Shown: positions 44,911 through 57,211, numbered from the stretch's first letter. The stretch is DNA of 64,000 nucleotides from Bos javanicus (GCF_032452875.1 NC_083897.1:9654854-9718853); one strand, 5' to 3'. Notes: generated from the sequence alone by a model not told the origin. Numbers and translations: made by a program.

Positions 44911-45347
44911 AATAATTAGTGAAGTTAAACATCTTTTCATGTGCTTTTTTACCCATGTCTTCTTTGGAGAAATGTTTATTTAGATCTTCCACCCATTTTT
45001 TGATTCTTTTTTTTTTTTAATTGGTATTGAGTTGCATGAGCTATTTGTAAATTTTGGAGACTAATCCCTTGTCTGTCGCTTCATTTGCAAATATTTTCTC
45101 CCATCCTGAGGATTGTTTTTTCATTTTGTTTATGATTTCCTTTGCTGTGCAAAAGTTTTTAAGTTTAATTAGGTCCCATTTGTTTATTTTTGTTTTTATT
45201 TTTGTTACTCTTGGAGGTGGATTGAAAAAGATCTTGCTGCGATTTATGTCAAAGGGTGTTCTGCCTATGTTTTCATCTAAGAATTTCATTTATCCAGCCT
45301 TACATTTAGGTCTTTATTCTGTTTTGAGTTTATTTTTGTGTATGGGT

Positions 45348-45785
45348 CACTGCTGTCCTTTCTGTATTCTCCGTATTGGTTGATGGTGATGATGATTTTC
45401 ATTTTCTGCCTTTTTCTCCTCTTCTTTCTATGGATTTTATAGTGGTAATATCTGTTGCATCACATACCTGTGAATCCCATAGTGGATTGCTATTATTATA
45501 TGTTTCTAAAGTAGCTGAAGTACGGGCTTTTCTTCCTTTGCAAAAGTTGAGGAGAATTCTCCAGATTTCCCTCCTTTTTTCTGTGACTTGGGTCTTTCAT
45601 TGTCTTTCATAAAGTTTGGTCTTTTTCTCTTGTTTATAAATAATAAGGGAATCCAGTGACCATTTTGACAATGCTTCATTGACTGGCCCTTCTATAATTG
45701 ATATGATGTTCCCTTCTGGAAAAAATGCACATGTGAAAAGGGAGAGGGGAGCAGAGAACTACTCTGAAGCTATTGTGTTATTACG
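45348..45785. other. Non-repetitive stretch
   Basis: No repeat or gene recognised. The open frame at 45,376-45,612 is unsupported. Confidence 0.4.
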
Positions 45786-45996
45786 TGCATGCTAAGTCAC
45801 TTCAGTCGTGTCCAATTCTTTGTGACCCTATGGACCATAGCCCACCAAGTTCTTCTGTCTGTGGGATTCTCTAGGCAAGAATACTGGAGTGGGTTGCCAT
45901 GCCCTCCTCCAGGGGATCTTCCAGACCCAGGGATCAAGCCCACATCTTTTAAATCTCCTGAATTGGCAGATGATTTCTTTACCACTAGTGCCACCA
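45786..45996 (-). repeat. Bov-tA SINE, antisense
   Basis: GCATGCTAAGTCACTTCAG, GGGTTGCCATGCCCTCCTCC, then the reverse tRNA head with CAGGGATCAAGCCCACATC and ACCACTAGTGCCACC. Confidence 0.92.
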
Positions 45997-46409
45997 TTCT
46001 AAAAATGAAAGCAGCAATAATACTAGTGATAGTAGTAAGAATCTATTAAGCAAGTACTTAAGTAGTATCTATTAAATCCATGCTGCAACCTGTGGCCTGT
46101 TTAGCAACTTCACATACTTTCTTTAATTTTTAAAAGCCTTAAAATTCATATTAATTTAAATGATCTGCAATTTTATTCAAAGTAAATGTACTTTTAGTTA
46201 AAAAAATCAAACTTTAGAACTCATATCCTATTATTTTCAACTAACATTCTTAGTATACATCACAGCATATTTTGGTGAAGTAAAATAAGTACACCAGGCA
46301 CTTTACTGTAGTCTTACTGTCTTTCTTGAGGCTATCGGAGACCAAACTGCCTCATAACAAGATCTTTGGTCCTTTAGTCTGCATTTGGATGGAGGTAGTA
46401 GTTTCTGTG
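45997..46409. other. Non-repetitive stretch
   Basis: Nothing recognised. Confidence 0.4.
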
Positions 46410-46639
46410 CTTTTCACGTGGCACTAGTGGCAAAGAACCTGCCTGCCAATGCAGGAGATGTTAAGAGATGCAGGTTTGATCCCTGGGTCTGGGAGATCCC
46501 CTGGAGGAGGGCATGGTAACCCACTCCAGTATTCTTGCCTAGAGAATCCTATGGACAGGGGAGCCTGATTGGCTACAGTCCATGAGGTTGCAAACAGTTG
46601 GACACGACTGAAGTGACTTAACATGCACACACACAAAAA
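46410..46639 (+). repeat. Bov-tA SINE, sense, imperfect TSD
   Basis: TAGTTTCTGTG (46,399-46,409) and TAGTTTCTATG (46,640-46,650) match at 10 of 11 bases. Head GTGGCACTAGTGGCAAAGAA, GGTTTGATCCC B-box-like, body and a tail ending in (CACA)n. Confidence 0.92.
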
Positions 46640-46650
46640 TAGTTTCTATG

Positions 46651-47145
46651 TAGCAGATCTTGTTATGGTGATGATTTAGTGTATTAATCAATGAGGAGGA
46701 CAATGTAAATTTTCAATGTTATTTTCATGTAATAAAAATAAGATAGAATGGTTATTCTATTTTGCACGTATAAGAATCAAAGAGTAAAAATGTATAAGAC
46801 AACAACACTGGAGATGTTTAAAAGTGAGGTGGGTGAAGGCTGAAGTAGTATTTTATATCATTGCCCAACTGTCACCTTGTCAGTTAAATTTACTTTTTTC
46901 CAAGCCTGTTCATGGTTCACTTTTGAAAAAATACAATAGCTGAAGGGAAAGAAAAGGTCCAGTTTTCTGATTTGTCAGCTTAAAAAATGATGAGGGCAAT
47001 CAAAATTGATCGGGGAGTGCATTTTAAGTAGTGTATGTTCAGGAGAGTGATTATCTACATTTTTTTTTAGGTTTGTTTATGGATAGGTAATGTTAGGCCT
47101 CTGTGATTTGGTTTGGTTCTAAACTCCTAGCAATGATTGTGATTC
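46651..47145. other. Non-repetitive stretch
   Basis: Nothing recognised; AT-rich. Confidence 0.4.
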
Positions 47146-50100
47146 TCAGTTCAGTTCAGTTGCTCAGTTGTGTCTGACTACTGCCACCCCATGGACTGCA
47201 GCAAGCCAGGCTTCCCTGTCCATCACCAACACCTGTACCTTGTTCAAACTCATGTTGATTGAGTTGGTGATGCCATCCAACCATCTCATTCTGTGTCATC
47301 CCCTTCTCCTCCTGCCTGTAGTCTTTCTCAGTATCGGAGTCTTTTCCATGAGTCAGTTCTTTCCAACAGGTTGCCAAAGTGTTGGAGTTTCAGCTTCAGC
47401 ATCAGTCCTTCCAGTGAATATTCAGGACTGATTTCTTTTACAATTGACTGGTTGGATCTCCTTGCAGTCCAAGGGACTCTCAAGAGTCTTCTCCAACACC
47501 ACAGTTCAACAGCATCAATTCTTCAGTGTTTAGCCTTCTTTATGGTCCAAATCTCACATCCATACATGACTACTGGAAAAACCAGAGATTTGACTAGATG
47601 GATATCTGTCAACAAAGTAATGTTTCTGCTTTTTAATATGCTGTCTAGGTTGGTCATAGCTTTTCTTCCAAGGAGCGAGCATCTTTTAATCTGATGGCTG
47701 CAGTTACCATCTGTAGTGATTTTGGAGCCCAATAAAATAAAGTCTGTGACTCTTTCCATTGTTGCCCCATCTATTTTCCAGGAAGTGATGGGACTGGATG
47801 CCATGATCTTTGCTTTTTGAATATTGGGTTTTAAGTCAGCTTTTTCATTCTCCTCTTTCACTTTCATCAAGAGGCTCTTTAGTTCCTCTTCACATTCTGC
47901 CATAAGGGTGATGTCTTCTGCATATCTGAGGTTATTGATATTTTCCCTGGCAATCTTGATTCCAGCTTCTGCTTCATCCAGCCTGGCATTCCACATGATG
48001 TACTCTGCATGTAAGTTAAATAGGCAGGGTGACAATATGCACCCTTGACGTAGTCCTATCCCCATTTGGAAACAGTCTGTTGTTCCATGTCCACTTCTAA
48101 TTGTTGCTTCTTGACCTGCAAACAGATTTCTCAGGCAGGTAAGGTGGTCTGGTATTCCCATCTGTTTAAGAAATTTCCACAGTTTGTTGTGATCCACACA
48201 GTCAAAGGCTTTGGCGTAGTCAGTGAAGGAGAAGTTGATATTTTTCTGGAATTCTTTTGCTTTTACTATGACCCAACGAATGTTGGTAATTGGATCTCTA
48301 GTTCCTCTGCCTGTTCTAAATCCAGCTTGAACATCTGGACATTCTCCCTTCACATACTATTTGAAGCCTCATTGGAGAATTTTGAGCATTACTTTGCTAG
48401 CGTGTGAGATGAGTGCAACTGTGTGGTAGTTTGAACATTCTTTTCTTTGGGACTGGAATGAAAACTGACCTTTTCCAAACCTGTGGCTACTGCTGAGTTT
48501 TCCAAATTTGCTGGCAATTTGAGTGCAGCACTTTCACAGCATCATCTTTTAGGATTTGAAATAGCTCAGCTGGAATTCCATCACCTCCACTATATTTGTT
48601 TGTAGTGATGCTTTTTAATGCCCACTTGACTTCGCACTCCTGATGTCTGGCTCTAGGTGAGTGATCACACCCTCGTGGTTGTCTGGGTCATTAATATCTT
48701 TTCTTGCATAGTTCTTCTGTGTATTCTTGCTATCTCTTCTTAATATCTTCTGCTTCTGTTAGGTCCATATCATTTCTGTCCTTTATTGTACCCATCATTG
48801 CATGAAATGTTCCCTTGGTAGCTCTAATTTTCTTGAAGAGATCTCAAGTCTTTCCCATCCTATTGTTTTTCTCTATTTCTTTGCATTGATCACTTAGGAA
48901 GGTTTATTATCTCTCCTTGTTATTCTTTGGAATTCTGCATTCAAATGGGTATATATTTGCTTTTTTCCTTTGCCTTTAGCTGCTCTTCTTTCCTCAGCTA
49001 TTTGTAAGGCCTCCTCAGACAACCATTTTGCCTTTTTACATCTTTTTTTCTTGAGGATAGTCTTTATCACTGCCTCCTGTACAATGTCATGAACCTCTGT
49101 CCCTAGGTCTTAAGGTCCTCTGTCTATCAAATCTAATCCCTTGAATCTATTTGTCACTTCCATTCTATCATTGTAAGGGATTTGATTTAGGTCATGCCTG
49201 AATTTTTCTAGTGGTTTTCCCTACTTTCTTCAATTTAAGTCTGAATTTGGCAATAAGGAGTTCATGATCTGAGCCACAGTCAACTCCTGGTCTTGTTTTT
49301 GCTGACTGTATAGAGCTTATCCATCTTCAGCTGCAAAGAATATAATCAATCTGATCTTGGTATTGACCATCTAGTGATGCCCAGGTGTAGAGTTTTCTCT
49401 TGTATTGTTGGAAGAGGGTGTTTGCTATGACTAATGTGTTCTCTTGGCAAAACTCTGTTAGCCTTTGTTCTGATTCATTTTGTACTTCAAGGCCAAACTT
49501 GCCTGTTACTCCAGCTATCTCTTGACTTCCTACTTTTGCATTCCAGTCCCATATAATGAAAAGGACATCTTTTTTTTTTTTTTTTTGCTGTTAGTTCTAG
49601 AAAGTCTCCTAGGTCTTCATAGAGCCATTCAACTTCTTTATTCTCCAGTAGTGTTGAGGCATAAATTTGAATTACTGTGATATTGAATGGTTTGCCTTGG
49701 AAGCAAACACAGATCATTCTGTCATTTTTGAAATTGCACCCAAGTACTGTATTTTGGACTCTTTTGTTGACTATGAAAGCTACTTCACTTCTTCTAAGGG
49801 ATTCTTGCCCAAGTAGTAGATGTAATGGTCATCTGAATTAAATTTTCCCACTCCAGTCCATTTCAGTTCACTGATTCCTAAAATATTGGTGATCACTCTT
49901 GCCATCTCCTGTTTGACCACTTCTAATCTACCTTGATTCACAAACCTAACATTCCAGGTTCCTATGCAATATTGTTCTTTACAGCATGGGACTTACTTCT
50001 GTCACCAGTCACATCCACAACTGGGCATTGTTTTCTCTTTGCCTCCATCTTGTCCTCGTTTCTGTAGTTATTTCTCCACTCTTCTCCAGGAGCATAGTGG

Positions 50101-50504
50101 TCACCATTATCTTCATTACCCCCTACCAGAGTTTGGCCTCAGGTCAAACCACAGGGAGGGAACACAGCCTCCCACATCAACAGAAAATTCAATTAAAGAT
50201 TTACTAAGAATGGCCCCGCCCATCAGAACAAGATCCAGTTTCCCCCACAGTCAGTCTCTCCCATCAGGAAGCTTCTATAAGCCTCTTATCCTTATCCATC
50301 AGAGGGCAGACAGAATGAAAACCACAATCACAGTAAACTAAGCAAACTGATCACATGGACCATAGCCTTGTCTAACTCAATGAAACTGTGAGCCATGCCA
50401 TGCAGGGCCACCAAAGACAGACAAAACGTGGCCCACTGGAGAAGGGAATGGCAAACCACTTCAGTATTCTTGTCTTGAGAGCTTCATAAACAGTATGAAA
50501 AGGT
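47146..50504 (-). mobile_element. Near full-length BovB LINE, antisense
   Basis: About 3.36 kb, close to full BovB length, with the 3' end at 47,146 (CAGTTCAGTTCAGTTGCTCA). The 5' end is near 50,504 and reads, on the minus strand, TATGAAGCTCTCAAGACAAG before the TTTGCCATTCCCTTCTCCAG segment. Possible TSD TGTGATTC / TATGATTC (47,138 and 50,505) is weak. The most complete BovB here. Confidence 0.93.
47165..49966 (-). pseudogene. BovB ORF (endonuclease plus reverse transcriptase), broken
   Basis: RTE-type protein: an N-terminal APE-like endonuclease nicks the target, then the RT copies BovB RNA. The endonuclease starts near 49,966 (GTWNVR), with ISELKW holding the catalytic Glu near 49,880 and NITVIQIYA near 49,680. 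A stop follows the VITKNP-like region and an A17 tract (T17 at 49,570-49,586) shifts the frame. A 276-codon open frame at 47,523-48,353 covers the RT: QAGFRTGRGTRDPITNI, FDCVDHNKLWKF, LRQGCILSPCLFN. The catalytic box at 47,913-47,924 reads YAED, with the first Asp changed to Glu. Longest continuous open RT piece in the window. Confidence 0.93.
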
Positions 50505-50761
50505 TATGATTCCAGAAATATTAAAATGCCAAATGCTTTCAAATTGATTACTAGTCTGGGGGCAATTAGTAATAATCACAGTGTCTAAAAAAGAAAGAAA
50601 AAATATTAGAAAGCACCCTGTGTTATATGAACGATGCTTCTTTCATAGGAGTTTCTTTAGAGTTACTAGTAAAGACATTAAAATATTAAATTTTGAAAAC
50701 TGATTTCAAAATATGTTTTTAAAAAATACTCACACTTGAATAAGTTATTACACAGATGACC

Positions 50762-50983
50762 TTAGGGCTTCCCTGGTGGCTCAGTGGTAAAGAATCCATC
50801 TTCCAATGTAGGAGATGTGGGTTTGATACCTAGATTTGGAAGATCTGCTGGACAAGGAGATGACAATCCACTCCAGTATTCTTGCCTGGAAAATTCCATG
50901 GACAGAGGAGCCTGGCAGGTTATGGGCCATGGCTGAGTCACAAGAGAGTCAGACACGACTGAATAACTAAACAACAACAACCT
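50762..50983 (+). repeat. Bov-tA SINE, sense, 8-bp TSD
   Basis: AGATGACC at 50,754-50,761 recurs at 50,984-50,991. Complete head GGGCTTCCCTGGTGGCTCAG, body, and the tail GAGTCAGACACGACTGAATA with (AAC)n. Confidence 0.94.
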
Positions 50984-51124
50984 AGATGACCCCACATGCA
51001 CTGAAACATGAAAGGATAACACATTGTCTGATGTTCTCCAGTATTCACTAACTAATTTCTTTCTCCCTCTTTTCTATAAATTCATATACCCAATATATTA
51101 ATATCTCAGATTGAGATCCTTATT

Positions 51125-51700
51125 TGCACAAGTTGCACAGTGTTGCATAACAAATTAACCCCAAACTTGGTGGCTTAAAACAACATTTATTATCTCACAG
51201 TTTCATTGAGTCAAGAATTTGGGAGAAGCTTAGCTGAGTGTAACTTCCATGAGGTTACAGCCCAGATGTCAGCCAGGACTGTAGTCTTCCAAATGATTGA
51301 TTGAGAGGCTAGAGAATTCAATTCCAAGGTCACTTATATGGCTGTTGGTCAGAGTCCTCGAGTTCCTCACTGGCCAAAGGTCTCAGTTCCCTACCACATG
51401 GGTCTTGGGTAAGTGAATATCTTCATGTCTTAGCATCTGGTGCTCTCCAGAATGAGTGATGAGAGAAAGAGAGACAGACAGAGACACAGAAAGATGAAGT
51501 GCTTTTTATGAAGTAATCTCTCAAGTCAAGCAATGTTTTATTCTATTTGTTAGAAGCATTTCACATTCAAGGGGAGGCAAATTAGGCTCTGCCTCTTGAA
51601 GTAAGGAGTACAATAGGATTTTTGTACATTTCTTAAAGCCACCAAATTGGTCACTTATTCCTCTTGATTATTCCTGATAGTCACTAAGAAAGGCACCTGG
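51125..51700. repeat. Ancient interspersed repeat, same family as 35,465
   Basis: TTGCATAACAAATTAACCCC, GGTGGCTTAAAACAACATTT, TTATCTCACAGTTTCATTGA, AGCTTAGCTGAGTGTAACTT and AAGCATTTCACATTCAAGGG. Longer than the copy at 35,465. Family name not certain. Confidence 0.65.
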
Positions 51701-51965
51701 GTTTCTGATTTTATTTCTTTCTAGCTTTAATGGCAGCTATGGTCGTTGGTACCTACACATTTTTCCTGCAGTCATTTTAACATCTTAATAATGTTGTATA
51801 CTTTATTAACAGTGCTTCCAAATAGACTTAATTCTCTTTCCTAGATCTTTACAGCCATATTCAAAGTAGTCACCTATATCTGTTATGAGGGAAATATTTT
51901 ATCTGCCCTGTGTTTGGCTCCTAACATGTGTGTTGAATAGCCCTATCTGTGGTTTTCAGTTTAAC

Positions 51966-52449
51966 TAGACATTACTTGGCCAACAAAGGTTCGTCTAGTC
52001 AAGGCTATGGTTTTTCCTGTTGTCATGTATGGATGTGAGAGTTGGACTGTGAAGAAGGCTGAGTGCTGAAGAATTGATGCTTTTGAACTGTGGTGTTGGA
52101 GAAGACTCTTGAGAGTCCCTTGGACTGCAAGGAGATCCAACCAGTCCATTCTGAAGGAGATCAGCCCTGGGATTTCTTTGGAAGGAATGATGCTAAAGCT
52201 GAAACTCCAGTGCTTTGGCCACCTCATGCCAAGAGTTGACTCATTGGAAAAGACTCTGATGCTGGGAGGGATTGGGGGCAGGAGGAGGAGGGGACGACAG
52301 AGGATGAGATGGCTGGATGGCATTACTGACTCCATGGACGTGAGTCTGGGTGAACTCCGGGAGTTGGTGATGGACAGGGAGGCCTGGTGTGCTGCGATTC
52401 ATGGGGTCACAAAGAGCTGGACACGACTGAGTGACTGAACTGAACTGAA
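51966..52449 (+). mobile_element. BovB 3' end, 5'-truncated, sense, well preserved
   Basis: Starts in the C-terminal part (AGACATTACTTGGCCAAC) and ends with the (CTGAA)n-type terminus at 52,449. From 52,109 to 52,438 the BovB C-terminal 109 codons are still open in the right frame (LMLGGIGGRRRRGRQRM, SWTRLSD at the end). One stop lies just upstream near 52,066. Least decayed BovB 3' end here, so probably among the youngest. Confidence 0.95.
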
Positions 52450-53437
52450 CATCTTTTATGATACCATTGTGAATTGGACCTTGGTATTAAGCAGGAGGCT
52501 ATTATATATGGCATAAAACAATGAATAGAGCACTGAGCTTGTAGTAAGTGTTCTGTAAATAAATGTTTAATAAAGTAAATAGTAATTATTATCTTATGGC
52601 ACCATAAAAATACTGTAGATAGTTGTTTGGCTTATATAATATAGAAAAACTGTGAAATCGCATAGATTTTGTCTGGACGGGAACATAAGGAACATGTGGT
52701 CCAACCTCTTTAATCTATAGATATGTAATTTAGTAACTTATTTCCTATAATAAAGAGCTTTGTGAATTGTAGCATAACAGTTTGTGCTCATAGGAAACTG
52801 ATAAATAATGTTTAATTAGATGACAATAATGCCAAATTTCAGATTGTCACCAAGACTTAGGATAAAACCATTTATATTGGGCACAATATCTTTTTATAGA
52901 TGACGATTTTATTTTTAATGTGATTAGGGGATATAATTCTTACTGGACTAATTATTGCACAAATCATCAATTATATTCTACTTGAAAGATTACAATACTA
53001 TGGTTGTTTTGCAATTAAGTATTAGTCTGCTGTTTAAAGTATTTTCATATAGACTATCTGATTATTTTTACCACAAAGATCTTGATCAATAGAAGAAAAT
53101 ATAACATATATTTTTTATGTTAGAAAACAGAGGTCCGGTAAAGTGACCTTAGCATTTGTTCTTTCAACTAGTCCATGCTTCTGTCTTTGTCCATAATTTA
53201 TATATAGTATATTTACTGATTTATGCCCTGTCTTGTTCCCAAAAGGATTTAAGATGGCTTGTAAAATTCATACAGCATAAAGGAGTTGAAGCAAAAAGTG
53301 AGAAAGATCAATCAGGGCAAAATAAAGATAAACAGAAAAATGAAACAAAGCCAAGGGTGATATAAATACACAGAATTAGTGCCATAATATTGGTGCACCT
53401 GGTAGAAGTCAGCAAAACATTTAACTCTGAGCTTTCT
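52450..53437. other. Mostly non-repetitive; possible L2/MIR tail
   Basis: GAGCACTGAGCTTGTAGTAA followed by GTGTTCTGTAAATAAATGTT at 52,527-52,566 resembles the 'cagtaggtgctcaataaatg' tail of L2/MIR. No gene recognised; the frame at 53,156-53,365 is unsupported. Confidence 0.45.
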
Positions 53438-53450
53438 AACATTTAATACA
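53438..53450. repeat. Target-site duplication, left copy (L1-BT copy 2)
   Basis: AACATTTAATACA here and AACACTTAATACA at 61,184-61,196 differ at one base and bracket the element. Confidence 0.85.
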
Positions 53451-53993
53451 GCCTAAGATGGCAGAGAAATAGGACGAGGAAACCACTTTCTCCCCCAACA
53501 AATTCATCGAAAGAACATTTGAATGCTGAGAAAATTCCACAAAACAACTTCTGAATGCTGGCAGAGGACATCAGGCACCCAGAAAGGCAGCCCATTGTCT
53601 TTGAAAGTAGGTAGGACAAAATATAAAAGATAAAAAGAGAAAAAAGAAGTAGGGATGGAGATCCATCCCGCAAAGAGAGTCTTAAAAGAGGAGACATTTC
53701 CAAACACCAGGAAGCACTCTCACTGGCAGGTCTGTGGGGAGTCTTGGAATCTCAGAGGGCAACATAACTGGGAGGAAAAATAAATAAATAAATAATTAAA
53801 TATTAAAATCCACAGATTACGTGCCTAATAGCAACTCCCAGCGCTCACAGACACCACAAGCAAGCAGGGACTGAACAGGGAGCCACAGGCTGCATTGCTT
53901 AGGGTAAGGACTGGGCCGAATGCCCTGAAGGGCAATCTGAGGGAACTAACCTGAGATAGCAACCCAAACTGTGGGAGAGCCAGAGAGAGAGGT

Positions 53994-53995
<2 letters not shown>

Positions 53996-54032
<37 letters not shown>
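53996..54032. repeat. (AG)n microsatellite in L1 5'UTR of copy 2 only
   Basis: About 18 AG units, flanked by AG-rich sequence from 53,981. The corresponding place in copy 1 (near 15,660) has no such run. Confidence 0.95.
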
Positions 54033-54034
<2 letters not shown>

Positions 54035-55274
54035 TATCCTGTGAAAAGCCCTAACCTAAGACACTGCCAGGCCAGCTCACAGAACAAAGGACTGAGCAAA
54101 GCTAGCCGGCTGCGGACCAGCCCATCCCCCGCCAGAGAAGGCAGGCGGGGGCAGCCAGAGCTGAAGGGGGCCATCCCGGCCCCAGAGAGGCATCCATTAC
54201 CAAACTGCAAGCAGACTTCATTGCTAACCAAGACTTCTTGAGATTCTGGACGGTTGACATCCCCTGGGAGGGTCGCAGAAGGAGATCAGCTCAACAGAAG
54301 AGAAACAATGCACACCTGAGAAGGCGTGCCCGTTGTACACCCAGAAAACCAAGTGGCTGGGACTGAGGGAGGCAATAAGATGAACCACGCCCACCTGGGG
54401 GTGACTGCGCTCACCAAGCACCTGGTCACCTGAGCTGCTCCGACCTGGGAAGGGTGCAAAATGCAAGCCCAACCGAGTCTGCACCTTTGTGGAGTACCTG
54501 AAAACCTGACCCTTAGCAGCTTCGACCTGGGAAGTGTACGCAACCCAGGGCCTGCCTCAGACAGTTCGAGGCAGAGCAACCTAGAGCCTGAGAAGTGTAG
54601 ATCATGAAAGCACACACGCTGTGAGTGGGGGCAAACCCAGTGTGACTGAAACACTGCAAGCACTCCCCACACATGCCAGTGATATTTGTTTGCAGTGTTC
54701 CTCCCTCCCCACAGCATGACTGAACAAGTGAGTCTAAAAAAGTGACCACCACTGCCCCGTTGTGTCAGGGCAGAAATTAGACACTGAGGAAACCAGTAAA
54801 CAGAAGCTAAAATAAACAGAGGGAACTGCTTTGGAAGTGATAGGTGCAATAGATTAAAACCCTGTAGTTAGCACCGACTACATAGGAAGGGACCTATAGA
54901 TCTTGAGAATTACAAGCCGGATCAAGGAACTATCTGAAAATGAACTGACCCCACACTGTCCACAATAGCTCCAGAGAAAGTCCTAGGTATATTTTTACTA
55001 TTATCATGTTTTAAATTAAAACTTTTGTAAAAATTTTTTTAAGTCCTCTATTACTCCTTTAATTTTCATTTTTACAGCATACTATTACCTTTCAAAAAAG
55101 AGACACTTTTTTTAGAATAAACTTCATATATACTTTATAATTTTTGTGACTTTTTAAAAAAATACTGTATTATTGAGAATCTAACCTCTACTCTGGATTT
55201 TTAATCTTTGCTTTTTGGTATTTGTTATCAATTTCGTACAATTAATAACCCAATCTTCAGTACCCATTTTTACT

Positions 55275-55701
55275 TGGGAGTATGATTACTGGCTTGTTTG
55301 CTCTCTCCACCTTTTGACTCTCCTTTTTCTCCACCAGGTTGCGTCTATCTCCTCCATCCCCCTTCTCTTCTCTACCCAACTCTGTGAATCTCTTTGTGTG
55401 TTCCTGGCTGTGGAGAACACTTGGGGAACTGATTACTGGCTGGATCTGTCTCTTTCCTTCTGATTCCCCCTTTTCTCCTCCTGGCCACCTCTGTCCCACT
55501 TCTCTTCTCTGTGTAACTCTGTGAACATCTCTGAGGGGTCCAGACTGTGGACAGAACATAGGGAATTGATTACTGGCTAGCTTTCTCTCTCCCCTTTTGA
55601 TTCACCCTCTTCTCCTCCTGGTCACCTCTATCTCCCTCCTCCCTCTTCTCTTCTCCATGCAACTCTGTGAACCTCTCCGGGTGTCCCTCACTATGGAGAA
55701 A
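55275..55701. repeat. Three ~143-bp tandem units in L1 5'UTR, copy 2
   Basis: Reverse-oriented counterpart of 13,986-14,420: units of GATTACTGGCT..., CTCTCCxCxTTTTGA, TCTCCTCC..., CTTCTCTTCTC, AACTCTGTGAA repeat with boundaries near 55,418 and 55,559. Confidence 0.85.
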
Positions 55702-56235
55702 CTTTTCATCATTAACCTAGATGTTTTATCATCGGTGCTGTATAGATGGAGAAGTCTTGAGGCTACTGTAAGAACAAGATGGAAATCCAGAGGCAGGAAG
55801 CTTAAGTCCAAATCCTGAGAACATCAGAGAACTCATAACTCCAGGGAACATTAATTGTTAAGAGCTCATCCAAAAGTCTCCATACCTACACTGGAACCAA
55901 GCACCACCCAAGGGCCAACAAGTTCCAGAGCAAGACATACCACACAAATTCTCCAGCAACACAGGAACATAGCCCTGAGCTTCAATATACAGGCTGCCCA
56001 AAGTCACACCAAACCCACTGACAACTCAAAACTCACTACTGGACAATTCATTCCACTCCAGAGAGAAGAAATCCAGCTCCACCCACCAGAACACCAAAGC
56101 AAGCTTCCCTAACCAGGAAACCTTGACAAGCCACCCGTCCAACCCCACCCACAGTGAGGAAACTCCACAATAAAGAGAACTCCACAAACTGCCAGAAAAC
56201 GGAAAGGCCACCCCAAACACAGCAATATAAACAAG

Positions 56236-57154
56236 ATGAAAAGGCAGAGAAATACCCAGCAGGTAAAGGAAATAAATGTCCACCAAAGCAAACAAAAGAG
56301 AAAGAGTTACAGAACCTACCTGATAAAGAATACCAAATAATGATAGTGAAAATTATCCAAATCTTGAAAACAAAATGGAGTTACAGATAAATAGCCTGGA
56401 TACAAGGATTGAGAAGATGTAAGAAAAGTTTAACAAGGGCCTAGAAGAAATAAAAAAGAGTTAATATATAATGAATAATGCAATAAGTGAGATCAAAACC
56501 ACTCTGGAGGGAACCACTCTGGAGGGAATAAGGGGGGAAGAAGATCAGATAAGTGAGGTAGAAGATAGAATCGTAGAAATAAATGAAGCAGAGAGGAAAA
56601 AAGAATTAAAAGAAATGAGGACAACATCAGAGATCTCTGGGATAATGTGAAATGCTCCAACATTTGAATCGTAGGAGTCCCAGAAGAAGAAGACAAAAAG
56701 AAAGACCATGAGAAAATACTTGAGGAAATAATAGTTGAAAACTTCCCTAAAATGGGGATAGGAAATAGTCACCCAAGTCCAAAAAACCCAGAGAGTCCCA
56801 AACAGGACAAACCCAAGGCAAAACACCCCAAGACACACATTAATCAAATTAACAAAGATCAAACACAAAGAACAAATATTAAAAGCAGCAAGGGAAAAAC
56901 AAAAAATAATACAAAAGGAGATTCCAACAAGGACAACAACTGATCTTTCAATAGAAACTCTTCAGGCCAGAAGGGAATGGCAGGATGTACTTAAAGTGAT
57001 GAAAGAGAAAAACCTATAGCCCAGATTACTATACCCAGCAAGGATCTCATTCAAATATGAAGGAGAAATCAAAAGCTTTACAGACAAGCAAAAGCTGAGA
57101 GAATTCAGCACCACCAAACCAGCTCTCCAACAAATGCTAAAAGATCTTTTCTAG
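56236..57154 (+). pseudogene. L1-BT copy 2 ORF1, frameshifted
   Basis: ATG at 56,236 (MKRQRNTQQVKEI in that frame), stop TAG after MLKDLF at 57,152-57,154. The 919-nt span is not a multiple of three and is 5 nt shorter than copy 1, so at least one frameshift exists. A large part of the N-terminal region is only open in another frame (56,154-56,390). A duplicated GAGGGAA-CCACTCTG segment lies at 56,500-56,525. Confidence 0.88.
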
Positions 57155-57211
57155 ACAGGAAACACAAAAAGAGTGTATAAACTTGAACCCAAAACAACAA
57201 GGTAAATGGCA

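Larger units (their letters stand above)
43620..45347 (-). mobile_element. L1 ORF2 end and 3'UTR, antisense, interrupted twice
   Basis: 3'UTR GTGTATAGTTGATTTACAAT and CAGGTGTACAACAAAGTGAA, then ORF2 C-terminus GGTTGAGTAATATTC, ATGGACATTTAGGTTGCTTC, ATTCTGACTGGTGTGTGATG and AATTAGGTCCCATTTGTTTA. Truncated at about 45,347. It contains a foreign ~115-bp piece at about 44,216-44,330 and a BovB insertion at 44,523-44,910. Confidence 0.85.
53451..56235 (+). promoter_or_regulatory. L1-BT copy 2 5'UTR
   Basis: Alignable, in reverse, to 13,452-16,214 of copy 1, including the GC-rich middle part (54,060-54,720). It starts with the L1 leader CTAAGATGGCAGAG. Open frames here on both strands (for example minus 54,286-54,849, 187 codons) are chance frames or the antisense of the 5'UTR. 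Confidence 0.85.

Noticed and set aside
47523..48353. Longest minus-strand open frame (276 codons) as a host gene
   Set aside because: Its motifs (GFRTGRGTRDP, FDCVDHNKLW, RQGCILSPCLFN) are BovB reverse transcriptase, and it lies inside a BovB flanked by other BovB parts.
54286..54849. Minus-strand 187-codon frame as a coding gene
   Set aside because: It lies in the GC-rich 5'UTR of L1-BT copy 2, antisense to the element. A similar frame exists at the matching place in copy 1, so it is a property of the repeat.
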